Shown one piece after another: positions 5,497 to 11,342 of a DNA stretch of 11,342 bases. Position 1 is the stretch's first letter. Every line of letters starts with the position of its first letter. This stretch comes from Dehalococcoidales bacterium (GTDB lineage Bacteria > Chloroflexota > Dehalococcoidia > Dehalococcoidales > RBG-16-60-22), in contig DAOVRI010000044.1 of NCBI GenBank assembly GCA_030628245.1, forward strand, positions 1-11,342, given 5' to 3'. Position numbers and translations under genes: made by a program. A model generated the notes under the pieces. The model was not told the DNA's origin. It searched no databases and worked only from the letters and a program-made list of their open reading frames with translations.

Positions 5497-7143
5497 GTGA
5501 AAAAATGGTTCTTAGTTATTCTGTCAGTCCTAGTAATTGGCACTCTGGTACTTGGTAGCTGTGCCGAACCGGAAGAACCCACACCCGCACCCACACCCGC
5601 ACCCGCACCCGCACCCACGCCCGCACCTGAACCTAAACCCGAGCCAGCGCCCGAGCCATCTGGTCCTGTATATGGAGGCATCTTGAGGGGTATCATAACC
5701 GGCGGCCCCTTGATGATGAGCTACCGGGGCCGGATGGGCCCTGGCGATCACACCTATATGATGCCCGCCGTGGAATATCTGGTAGAACCCTACGTCGATG
5801 AAGCTGGTAACAGGGGCTGGATACCTTTTCTTTGTGAATCATACGATATTGACCCGGTAGCCAAGACCTTCACGTTTAACCTGAGGCAGGGTGTCAAGTT
5901 CCACGACGGCTCGGTAATGGATGCTGAGGTTATTAAGTGGAACTTCCAGCAGCAAATAGATGGTGGCTGGCTGCAGGATGCCGATAAGGTTGTCAGTATC
6001 GAAACTCCGGATGATTACACCGTGGTAATCAATTTCACCGAGTACAGTAACCAGTACGAGTTCAACTGGGGTTGGACGGCTATCTGGTCAATGGAGGCCT
6101 TTGAGACAGCTGCCGGCGGAGACCTGGAGACAGGCATCGAGTGGGCTGTTGGCCACGTCGTCGGGACAGGCCCGTTCAAACTCAAAGAATACAAGCGCGA
6201 TGTCAGCATCTCCTGGGAAAAATTCGATGACTACTGGCAGGAGGGCAAACCCTACCTCGATGGCTTGGAGTTTACCATTATAACCGAGGCGACGACTGCT
6301 TCGGCCCTGCTCCAGGCGGGCGATGTTGATTTGTGGTACCAGGGCAACTCGGCTCAGGACTGGGCTGAGCTGGAACCCAAGGGCTATGTCGTTACAACCT
6401 ACTGGCCGGGCTTACCCATGGCGTTGTGGGGTAACACGATAGACCCTGACTCGAAATGGCAAGATAACAGGGTACGAGAGGCGCTGGAATACGCTCTCGA
6501 CAAGGCGCCAATGGCCCAGGCTCTCGGGCTTGGTTTTTATGTGCCAAGTGAACAAATAGCGCCCTCAACGGAGTGGGGTTATATACCTGATTTACCCATC
6601 CGCGAGTATAATTCGGAGAAAGCCAGGGAGCTACTGGCTCTGGCCGGCTATGAGGACGGCTGCCCGGTCACACTGCTTGTCCAGTCTGTCCCCTCCTGGA
6701 TCGATGCCAGTGAAGCCGTTAAGGGTTATCTTGACGCTGCTGGCTTTGAGGTTGAACTGGATTTAGCTGACCCCGGCAGGTTTTTCGGCAGCGTATTCGG
6801 GGCCGGATGGGAGGACCTGGCATTGATGTTCTATGGCATGGACGTTAATTACCTGGCCACCTACATGTCCTGGTTCAGCTCTGACCCGAAGTCGAACCTG
6901 GCCAGCTTCGAGAGGCCAGCAGAACAGATTGCGATGGACAAAGAGGCAGTACTGATAGTTGACCCGGCAGACCAGGAGAAGATGACCGAGGATCTCTGCC
7001 GCTATCTGTATGAAGAATCCAGGGTCTGTCCCCTCTGGTGGACCCCCGCTGCCACTGTATGTCAAGATTACGTTCACCACGAAATCTACCGTCATGGCTT
7101 TATCAGGGTAGATTGGGAAAACGTCTGGACGGATCCTCATTGA
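5497..7143 (+). CDS. Family 5 (peptide/nickel-type) ABC transporter substrate-binding lipoprotein
   Basis: This 548-residue extracytoplasmic lipoprotein would capture the ligand for the two permeases that follow. The signal peptide (KKWFLVILSVLVIGTLVLGSC) ends in a lipobox with lipid-acceptor Cys22. Residues 24-54 are a Pro/Ala/Glu linker that holds the domain off the membrane, encoded by an imperfect 6-base repeat. The mature domain begins PVYGGILRG and has the SBP_bac_5 signature TFNLRQGVKFHDGS (126-139), then AEVIKWNF. The late segment YNSEKARELLALAGY is also typical. The start is GTG at 5497, with GGGAGG ten bases before it (5481-5486). A good promoter lies 122 bases upstream and a strong stem-loop follows the stop. 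Ligand class (peptide, nickel, sugar or other) is not determined, so no gene symbol is given. Confidence 0.93.
   Translation: MKKWFLVILSVLVIGTLVLGSCAEPEEPTPAPTPAPAPAPTPAPEPKPEPAPEPSGPVYGGILRGIITGGPLMMSYRGRMGPGDHTYMMPAVEYLVEPYVDEAGNRGWIPFLCESYDIDPVAKTFTFNLRQGVKFHDGSVMDAEVIKWNFQQQIDGGWLQDADKVVSIETPDDYTVVINFTEYSNQYEFNWGWTAIWSMEAFETAAGGDLETGIEWAVGHVVGTGPFKLKEYKRDVSISWEKFDDYWQEGKPYLDGLEFTIITEATTASALLQAGDVDLWYQGNSAQDWAELEPKGYVVTTYWPGLPMALWGNTIDPDSKWQDNRVREALEYALDKAPMAQALGLGFYVPSEQIAPSTEWGYIPDLPIREYNSEKARELLALAGYEDGCPVTLLVQSVPSWIDASEAVKGYLDAAGFEVELDLADPGRFFGSVFGAGWEDLALMFYGMDVNYLATYMSWFSSDPKSNLASFERPAEQIAMDKEAVLIVDPADQEKMTEDLCRYLYEESRVCPLWWTPAATVCQDYVHHEIYRHGFIRVDWENVWTDPH
5578..5656 (+). repeat. 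Imperfect 6-base tandem repeat encoding the Pro/Ala lipoprotein linker
   Basis: Units of CCCGCA and CCCACA recur about seven times between 5584 and 5626, then decay into Pro-Glu/Pro-Lys codons. The reading frame is kept, giving alternating Pro with Ala, Thr or Glu. Slippage here would change linker length in two-residue steps. A similar but non-identical Pro/Ala stretch opens the binding-protein remnant at 4919-4951. Confidence 0.75.
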
Positions 7144-7175
7144 GGCACACATCACATTGCTAGTTTAATCTGAAT

Positions 7176-7218
7176 ACCGGGTGGCTCAATCCCTTCTCAA
7201 GAAAGCGAGCCACCCGGT
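7176..7218 (+). promoter_or_regulatory. Strong stem-loop between binding-protein and permease genes
   Basis: ACCGGGTGGCTC (7176-7187) and GAGCCACCCGGT (7207-7218) are perfect 12-base arms around a 19-base loop, 33 bases after the binding-protein stop. No T-run follows, so it is not a classic intrinsic terminator. In such operons a hairpin here often protects the abundant binding-protein mRNA and limits readthrough to the permeases; that role is an inference. Confidence 0.65.
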
Positions 7219-7300
7219 CATGTATTGAAGTGTATGTTCGGTGGGTCTCCAGTAACATCAACAGCGTTATACGAATATTTCCTAATATATACTCCAAGAT

Positions 7301-7329
7301 TTGGTTATGAATTTATTATATCCTATAAT
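7301..7329 (+). promoter_or_regulatory. Candidate promoter for the permease genes
   Basis: A perfect TATAAT (7324-7329) lies 17 bases after TTGGTT (7301-7306, 3 of 6 to TTGACA). Transcription would start near 7336, only about 17 bases before the permease ATG at 7353. The surrounding DNA is AT-rich (7261-7350). Confidence 0.5.
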
Positions 7330-7352
7330 GTTAATAGAGGCCTTTATCTAAA

Positions 7353-8312
7353 ATGACGACATACATTATCCGCCGGTTATTCATGGCGATAATAGTTCTT
7401 ATCATCGTTACCCTCATTGTCTTCTTTGTTATGCAGTTACTACCCGGTGACCCGCTGGTGATATTTTTAGGGCAGCAGGCAGGGATGGGCTCAATATCCC
7501 AGGAACAACTCGATCAGCTTTATGTTCGTTACGGCCTGGATAAACCCCTGATGGTCCAATATTGGAACTGGGTATCCGGCATTGTACGGGGGGACATGGG
7601 GGAATCTATTTATTACCACGAAGACGTGGGGAAACTCTTGCTGGAGCGCTTCCCCGTCACCCTCGACCTGGGTATTAAATCTTTCATATTATACAATGTC
7701 CTCGGTATTACGATGGGAATGGTAGTGGCCTTGAGAAGGGGCAAATGGATAGATACTTTCGCTACAGTTTTGTCTTATATCGGTGTATCCATTCCGGTAT
7801 TCTGGCTGGGCCTGTTAATGATATATTTTTTCGGCCTGAGGCTTGATTGGTTCCCTATCGCTGGATATACATTACCGACGGAAGACCTCTGGAAGAATCT
7901 CCATCAGTCGTTCTTGCCTGTTATCTGTCTATCTCTCATGGGTTGGGCGGTAATCGCGCGTCAGACGCGATCGAGTGTGCTCGAGGTTATTACCCAGGAC
8001 TATATTCGTACTGCCTGGTCTAAGGGTTTGACAGAGCGTGCCATTGTTATAAAACATATATTAAAAAATAGTCTCATCCCGGTGATAACCCTGATGGGGA
8101 TAGGGCTTGGTTTGATGTTTGGCGGCCAGGTATTCATCGAGCAAGTATTCGCTATTCCGGGCGTGGGCAGGTTGCTGGTCGGTAGTGTCTTCGCTCAGGA
8201 CTACCAGGTTGTTCAATCAGCTACCCTGACAATCGCCACTATAGTCATTTTGGTCAATCTGATTGTTGATATATCTTACGGCTGGTTAGATCCCAGGATA
8301 CGATACGGTTAG
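7353..8312 (+). CDS. dppB: Peptide-type ABC transporter permease, DppB/OppB family
   Basis: This 319-residue inner-membrane permease begins with the family-typical helix TTYIIRRLFMAIIVLIIVTL and then the periplasmic segment MQLLPGDPL. About six membrane segments can be seen. The cytoplasmic EAA loop (IRTAWSKGLTERAIVIKHIL, near residues 213-232) docks the ATPase, followed by NSLIPVI and the typical EQVFAIPGVGRLLV. The C-terminus ISYGWLDPRIRYG is classic for DppB. Length is normal. AGAGG (7336-7340) lies 12 bases before the ATG. The next permease starts 10 bases after the stop, so the two are co-transcribed. The family covers dipeptide, oligopeptide, nickel and some sugar transporters; the symbol denotes family, not proven substrate. 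Confidence 0.94.
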   Translation: MTTYIIRRLFMAIIVLIIVTLIVFFVMQLLPGDPLVIFLGQQAGMGSISQEQLDQLYVRYGLDKPLMVQYWNWVSGIVRGDMGESIYYHEDVGKLLLERFPVTLDLGIKSFILYNVLGITMGMVVALRRGKWIDTFATVLSYIGVSIPVFWLGLLMIYFFGLRLDWFPIAGYTLPTEDLWKNLHQSFLPVICLSLMGWAVIARQTRSSVLEVITQDYIRTAWSKGLTERAIVIKHILKNSLIPVITLMGIGLGLMFGGQVFIEQVFAIPGVGRLLVGSVFAQDYQVVQSATLTIATIVILVNLIVDISYGWLDPRIRYG

Positions 8313-8322
8313 AAAGGTGTAA

Positions 8323-9222
8323 TTGTTGACGGAAAAGGAAGTCAATACAACTAGCATTAATGAAGCTCTACCGCGTGTCAGTGAGTGGAAGCGCTTTCAG
8401 AGAGTCTTCTTTCAACGAAAACTAGTGTTGTTCGGGCTTATCATACTGGCATTGCTGGTCATCACTGCCATCTTTGCACCGTTACTGGCACCCTACGACC
8501 CGAACCAGATAAGCATGAAAGAATCTTTGCAGCAACCGAGTTGGGACCACCTTCTGGGCACAGACCTCCAGGGTAGAGATACGCTGAGCCGTCTTATATA
8601 TGGCTCAAGGACAGCATTGATGGTGGGCTTTGGTTCCGTGTTGTTTGCGGGCGTGATCGGCATCACACTAGGGTTGGTGGCTGGATACTTCGGCGGTGTT
8701 ACCAACATGATTATCATGAGGATTATGGACGCGCTCATGGGCTTTCCGATGATTTTGCTTGCCCTGGTTATCTCCGCTGTACTCGGTAGTGGTATCCACA
8801 ATGTAATCATAGCCCTGAGTGTAGCCACACTACCGGGATATGCGCGAGTTATGCACGGCTTGACTCTCACCCTCAGGGAAAATGACTATATTCTGGCAGA
8901 ACGGGCTATGGGTGCCGGTGACATCCGGACGATGCTCCGGCATATCCTGCCGAATGGTTTACCACCAATGATAGTGTTGATTACACTACAGTTAGGAGCC
9001 CTTATTCTGGCCGAAGCCGGTCTTAGCTTTCTGGGATTTGGTATCAGACCCCCCGATGCGGCATGGGGTGCTATGGTAGCCGACGGCCGGAGGTACCTGC
9101 TATTATATCCATTGTTGTCCCTGGCGCCAGGGATTGCCATTATGTTGGTGGTGTTCGCCTTTAACCTGGTGGGCGATGGATTAAGAGATGCCCTTGACCC
9201 CAGACTTAGAGGTCTGCTTTGA
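8323..9222 (+). CDS. dppC: Peptide-type ABC transporter permease, DppC/OppC family
   Basis: This 299-residue partner permease has an N-terminal cytoplasmic tail and first helix (KLVLFGLIILALLVITAIF), then APLLAPYDPNQ and the conserved LLGTDLQGRDTLSRLIYGSR, all diagnostic of DppC/OppC. The EAA loop region is ENDYILAERAMGAGDIRTML, followed by RHILPNG. The late AGLSFLGFGIRPPDAAWGAM and the ending DGLRDALDPRLRG complete the pattern. It starts with TTG; TTG codons at 8323 and 8326 are both possible, and AAAGGTG (8313-8319) fits 8326 slightly better (6 bases against 3). The usual ATPase genes (DppD, DppF) do not follow; instead a 208-base non-coding stretch leads to a tRNA fragment. The transporter must use ATPases encoded elsewhere or has lost them. 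Confidence 0.94.
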   Translation: MLTEKEVNTTSINEALPRVSEWKRFQRVFFQRKLVLFGLIILALLVITAIFAPLLAPYDPNQISMKESLQQPSWDHLLGTDLQGRDTLSRLIYGSRTALMVGFGSVLFAGVIGITLGLVAGYFGGVTNMIIMRIMDALMGFPMILLALVISAVLGSGIHNVIIALSVATLPGYARVMHGLTLTLRENDYILAERAMGAGDIRTMLRHILPNGLPPMIVLITLQLGALILAEAGLSFLGFGIRPPDAAWGAMVADGRRYLLLYPLLSLAPGIAIMLVVFAFNLVGDGLRDALDPRLRGLL

Positions 9223-9430
9223 GGTAAAAAAAGCAATTAACAAAAGGAAGGCTAAACTGTAATACGAGCCCCGGTTCTGCCGGATGGAAGGAAAAGGGAC
9301 ACGGTTGGAGTTCTGCCTGTTTATACCCCAGTGCTGATCTGTTTCCCGAATTCTGGGCCATCCATAGTGTGAATTTTGCGGTCGGCCCATTGTTTTATTT
9401 TTTGCCTAGGCAGGTAGTCGCCCAGCTTCG
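9223..9430. other. Non-coding stretch between dppC-like gene and tRNA-Gly fragment
   Basis: I see no recognisable gene here. AAAGGAAGG near 9243-9250 looks like a ribosome binding site but no plausible start or coding region follows, and no P-loop sequence of an ABC ATPase can be found in any frame. The 10-base palindrome TGCCTAGGCA (near 9400-9415) lies close to the tRNA fragment. No intrinsic terminator is evident for the transporter operon. Confidence 0.45.
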
Positions 9431-9593
9431 TGGAGCGGGAGACGGGACTCGAACCCGCGACAACCTGCTTGGAAGGCAGGCACCCATCATTTTTCTGTGC
9501 CAGCTTCGCAACAACCAGGTCCGCGAGCCTGTCTAGCTCTCCAGGAGATAGCGAAGCAGGCACCCCCTCGGGGTCCTCTGGATAGTGCCTCAT
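9321..9593 (-). pseudogene. Small gene of unknown function fused into the tRNA-Gly fragment
   Basis: An ideal Shine-Dalgarno (AAGGAGGT, 9601-9608) lies seven bases before the ATG at 9593. The first 37 residues look genuinely coding: MRHYPEDPEGVPASLSPGEL, then DRLADLVVAKLAQKNDG, a charged amphipathic helix. From about 9482 the frame enters the tRNA fragment, giving the well-known artefact VAGSSPVSRST, and runs on to 90 residues. So the N-terminus is probably real and the rest a fusion made by recombination. I do not recognise the protein family. It may belong to a mobile element, since gene starts next to att sites are often element-borne; that is an inference. Whether the fusion is expressed is unknown. 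Confidence 0.45.
9431..9480 (-). tRNA. Partial tRNA-Gly(UCC), 3' two-thirds only, non-functional
   Basis: On the minus strand the anticodon stem-loop is intact: stem CCTGC/GCAGG around loop CTTCCAA, giving anticodon UCC (glycine). It continues with variable bases TTGTC, T-arm GCGGG-TTCGAGT-CCCGT, acceptor 3' strand CTCCCGC, discriminator T and CCA (9431-9433). The D-arm and the 5' acceptor strand (expected GCGGGAG) are absent; upstream is the coding sequence of a small protein. A break just 5' of the anticodon stem is what an attachment site for a tyrosine integrase crossing over in the anticodon loop would leave. The full gene should exist elsewhere. Confidence 0.82.
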
Positions 9594-9652
9594 TGTCTCT
9601 ACCTCCTTCTGTTTTTTAAACCCGATTTAAACCGGTTATTTTCTTCTATTGT

Positions 9653-9684
9653 CATGGATAAGGTAAGTCCCTGCCCTATCCATG
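9653..9684. repeat. Inverted repeat upstream of the small gene, candidate operator
   Basis: CATGGATA (9653-9660) and TATCCATG (9677-9684) are exact reverse complements; the match extends inward to 10 of 11 bases around a 10-base centre. No T-run follows on either strand. It lies 60-91 bases upstream of the small gene's ATG, a plausible regulator-binding position. Confidence 0.5.
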
Positions 9685-9717
9685 TGTCCCCCGTCGATAT
9701 CATATAACAAAAATCAT

Positions 9718-9746
9718 AATTTAACAATTTGTCCTTTTGTTAAATT
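9718..9746. repeat. Perfect 10-bp AT-rich inverted repeat
   Basis: AATTTAACAA (9718-9727) and TTGTTAAATT (9737-9746) are exact reverse complements around a 9-base centre. The arms contain almost no G or C, making a weak RNA hairpin but a plausible protein-binding site. It is about 130 bases upstream of the small gene. Confidence 0.5.
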
Positions 9747-10016
9747 GCTCGTGATAGCTGAACAGAATTCATAGTGACGCGTATTCCCCTACTGTATATC
9801 CAGGCATTTTCTTTAAAGATAACAACAATATTATGTAAAATTAGCTGCACATTATGGACTATTGTTGTGCGCCTCCGGGCTTCGCCACGGCCGAAGCATT
9901 CAGCCAGGCAAACCGGGGCGTATAGCCTGCGTTAGGCGGAGTTAAAAGAGGTATCACATGACCAAGGACAATGGCCAATAAAAACAAAAATCAAGTGGTG
10001 GAATTCTCTTTAGTTT

Positions 10017-11138
10017 TCAGCGAATAGATTTATAGCCCCTGATAACGCCCTTTTTGGAAAGAACAATTTGCCATAACTGATTCCCTCTTGCCCGGAATGC
10101 TCCTGCACACGATAGCAGATAATACCTCCACATTCTGTGAAATCTTTCATCGTAGTTTGACTTTATCTTGTTCCAGTGTTTCTCAAGATTTCCATACCAT
10201 GCCATAAGTGTTTTATCATAATCAGCGCTGAAATTATGCCAGTCTTCCATGACAAACAATCCTTCAATCGCGCTTCCTAGCTGTTTAATTGAGGGCAGCA
10301 TCCCGTTGGGGAAAATATATCTGTTTATCCAAGGATCTACGGAGGTTACTGATTTGTTTCCACCGATAGTATGCAACAAAAATAAACCATCATCCTTTAA
10401 GCAATGGTGAACAACTTCCATATACGCCCTGTAATTTTTGTAGCCAACATGCTCAATCATGCCCACAGAAACTATATGGTCAAACTTATCGTTGACATCC
10501 CTATAATCTTGTAATCTGATTTCAACTGGGAGCTCCATGCATAATCTTTTTCCAAATTCCGCTTGTTCTTTTGATACGGTAATCCCGGTTACTTCGACTC
10601 CATATTTCTCAGCAGCATATCTGGCAAAACTGCCCCAGCCACAACCAATATCAAGTACCTTCATTCCGGGTTGCAATCCTAATTTTTGGCAAATTAAGTC
10701 TAATTTGCTCTCCTGGGCTTCATCAAGCGTATGAGAATCCTTCCAATAAGCACAACTATAAACCATCCGTTTGTCAAGCATATTTTGGAACAGTTCGTTG
10801 CCTAAGTCATAATGCTTCTCTCCAATCTGAAAAGCCCGCTTCTTTGACTGCAAATTAAAAACCTTGGCCAGTAGAATTTCAAAAAGTAATGCCCGGCTAT
10901 GCCTGACTTTGCTCTCTATCTGAGAACGGAGGACCCGGTAGAAGAATTCGTCAAGCTTATCACAATCCCACCACCCGTCCATATAAGACTCCCCAAGGCC
11001 AAGTGAACCCTGAGCTAAGACTCTTGGATAAAACCCCTCATTATGGACTTTTATATCCCAGGAATTATTTCCATTAATCTTTATCCCTGCCAAAGACAAT
11101 ATTTTCTTTGAAGCGTCTTTAGATTTATCTACTTTCAT
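10017..11138 (-). CDS. cfa: Cyclopropane-fatty-acyl-phospholipid synthase
   Basis: This SAM-dependent enzyme adds a methylene group across the cis double bond of acyl chains in membrane phospholipids, working at the inner face of the membrane. At 373 residues it is close to E. coli Cfa (382) and aligns from end to end by eye, including SLGLGESYMDGWW, FNLQSKKRA, the SAM-binding VLDIGCGWG (161-169), HIVSVGMIEHVG and PWINRYIFPNG. Active-site residues known from E. coli are all present at a constant offset of ten: Cys129, Glu229, His256, Ile258 and Tyr307. The ATG at 11138 has only a weak ribosome site, with a TATAAT (11162-11167, minus) upstream. Sampled lines are about 37-50% G+C against about 55% in the left block, hinting at acquisition by transfer. 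It stands alone, with no neighbour of related function. Confidence 0.96.
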   Translation of the reverse strand: MKVDKSKDASKKILSLAGIKINGNNSWDIKVHNEGFYPRVLAQGSLGLGESYMDGWWDCDKLDEFFYRVLRSQIESKVRHSRALLFEILLAKVFNLQSKKRAFQIGEKHYDLGNELFQNMLDKRMVYSCAYWKDSHTLDEAQESKLDLICQKLGLQPGMKVLDIGCGWGSFARYAAEKYGVEVTGITVSKEQAEFGKRLCMELPVEIRLQDYRDVNDKFDHIVSVGMIEHVGYKNYRAYMEVVHHCLKDDGLFLLHTIGGNKSVTSVDPWINRYIFPNGMLPSIKQLGSAIEGLFVMEDWHNFSADYDKTLMAWYGNLEKHWNKIKSNYDERFHRMWRYYLLSCAGAFRARGNQLWQIVLSKKGVIRGYKSIR

Positions 11139-11161
11139 TAAATTCCCAAACCCCTATTCTA

Positions 11162-11167
11162 ATTATA
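11162..11167 (-). promoter_or_regulatory. Candidate -10 element of cfa
   Basis: A perfect TATAAT on the minus strand lies 24 bases upstream of the cfa ATG. No good -35 is found 16-18 bases further up, so this is a partial promoter call. A very short leader would result. Confidence 0.35.
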
Positions 11168-11342
11168 TCTTCCCGTCAATTTCACCCGACTACCAGATAG
11201 ATGAACTCAGAGTCTGCTCAATCCGCTTAAAGCTATTGAATTCTACCACCAACGGCAGATACAATCCATGGCGTCTCTTATTCCCGGTCCTTCAAGAGAT
11301 GTGTGCCGAGAGAAGTGTGGATATATTTTGGCGGGTAAAACA
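11168..11342. other. Unassigned right end
   Basis: These 175 bases upstream of cfa show no recognisable gene, RNA or repeat. The end of the window may hold the leader of a gene lying further right. Confidence 0.4.

Larger units (their letters stand above)
9594..10016. other. AT-rich spacer with inverted repeats between small gene and cfa
   Basis: No convincing gene lies here. It contains two inverted repeats upstream of the small gene (9653-9684, 9718-9746), a direct repeat TTTAAACCCG/TTTAAACCGG near 9614-9635, and a GC-rich structured patch (about 9869-9940) that contrasts with its surroundings. A good T-rich run on the minus strand after the cfa stop (complement of 9979-9993) lacks a clear stem, so I do not call a terminator. 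Confidence 0.45.

Noticed and set aside
5475..5751. Minus-strand Gly-rich open frames opposite the Pro/Ala linker
   Set aside because: They are the complement of the proline codon repeat in a well-supported lipoprotein gene.
9869..9940. Integron attC site, because GTTAGGC matches the GTTRRRY core
   Set aside because: No RYYYAAC partner is found at a suitable distance on either strand, and no integron integrase or cassette array is seen.
1..11342. CRISPR array, insertion-sequence transposase, rRNA, phage genes
   Set aside because: No regularly spaced repeats, transposase motifs, rRNA-like stretches or phage structural genes are visible on either strand.

Overview
This 11.3 kb window looks like bacterial chromosome from a lineage rich in solute-uptake systems. 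My best guess is Chloroflexota, Dehalococcoidia-like. The reasons are a substrate-binding lipoprotein with a long Pro/Ala linker after its lipid cysteine, a branched-chain-type (Liv) ABC transporter joined to an acyl-CoA synthetase, a GYD-domain protein and use of GTG/TTG starts. This placement is an inference; no marker gene is present.

Left block (1-4443, minus strand): an AMP-forming long-chain acyl-CoA synthetase, LivH permease and LivM permease are packed with gaps of 19 and 0 bases, so they are almost certainly one operon. LivM runs off the left edge. Upstream lies a separate PaaI-like hotdog thioesterase with its own promoter. The block suggests uptake and CoA activation of a carboxylic acid, with thioester turnover nearby. 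A perfect 11-bp-arm palindrome (3769-3792) sits just upstream of the synthetase and may be an operator. A small GYD-domain gene (4569-4871, plus strand) is divergent from the thioesterase.

Middle block (4884-9222): this opens abruptly with the 3' end of a tRNA (minus strand, T-arm to CCA), only 12 bases after the GYD stop. The tRNA fragment runs directly into a broken gene for a TRAP-type (DctP-like) solute-binding protein. That gene has lost its signal peptide and carries at least one, probably two, frameshifts. A sigma-70-type promoter at the end of this remnant leads into a family 5 peptide-type ABC cassette: binding lipoprotein, DppB-like permease, DppC-like permease. No ATPase genes follow. 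A 12-bp-stem hairpin and a second promoter lie between the binding protein and the permeases.

Right block (9431-11342): a second partial tRNA, the 3' two-thirds of tRNA-Gly(UCC), marks another junction. It is fused to the start of a small gene that has an ideal ribosome binding site. Beyond it comes an AT-rich spacer with two inverted repeats, then a cyclopropane-fatty-acyl-phospholipid synthase gene (cfa, minus strand) with visibly lower G+C than the left block.

The most notable feature is modular: two non-functional tRNA 3' ends, in the same orientation and sharing a 17-base identical core, mark two junctions. Such remnants are typical of attachment sites left by integrative elements in tRNA genes. 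No integrase gene is visible in the window, and I do not see a clearly novel multi-gene system.
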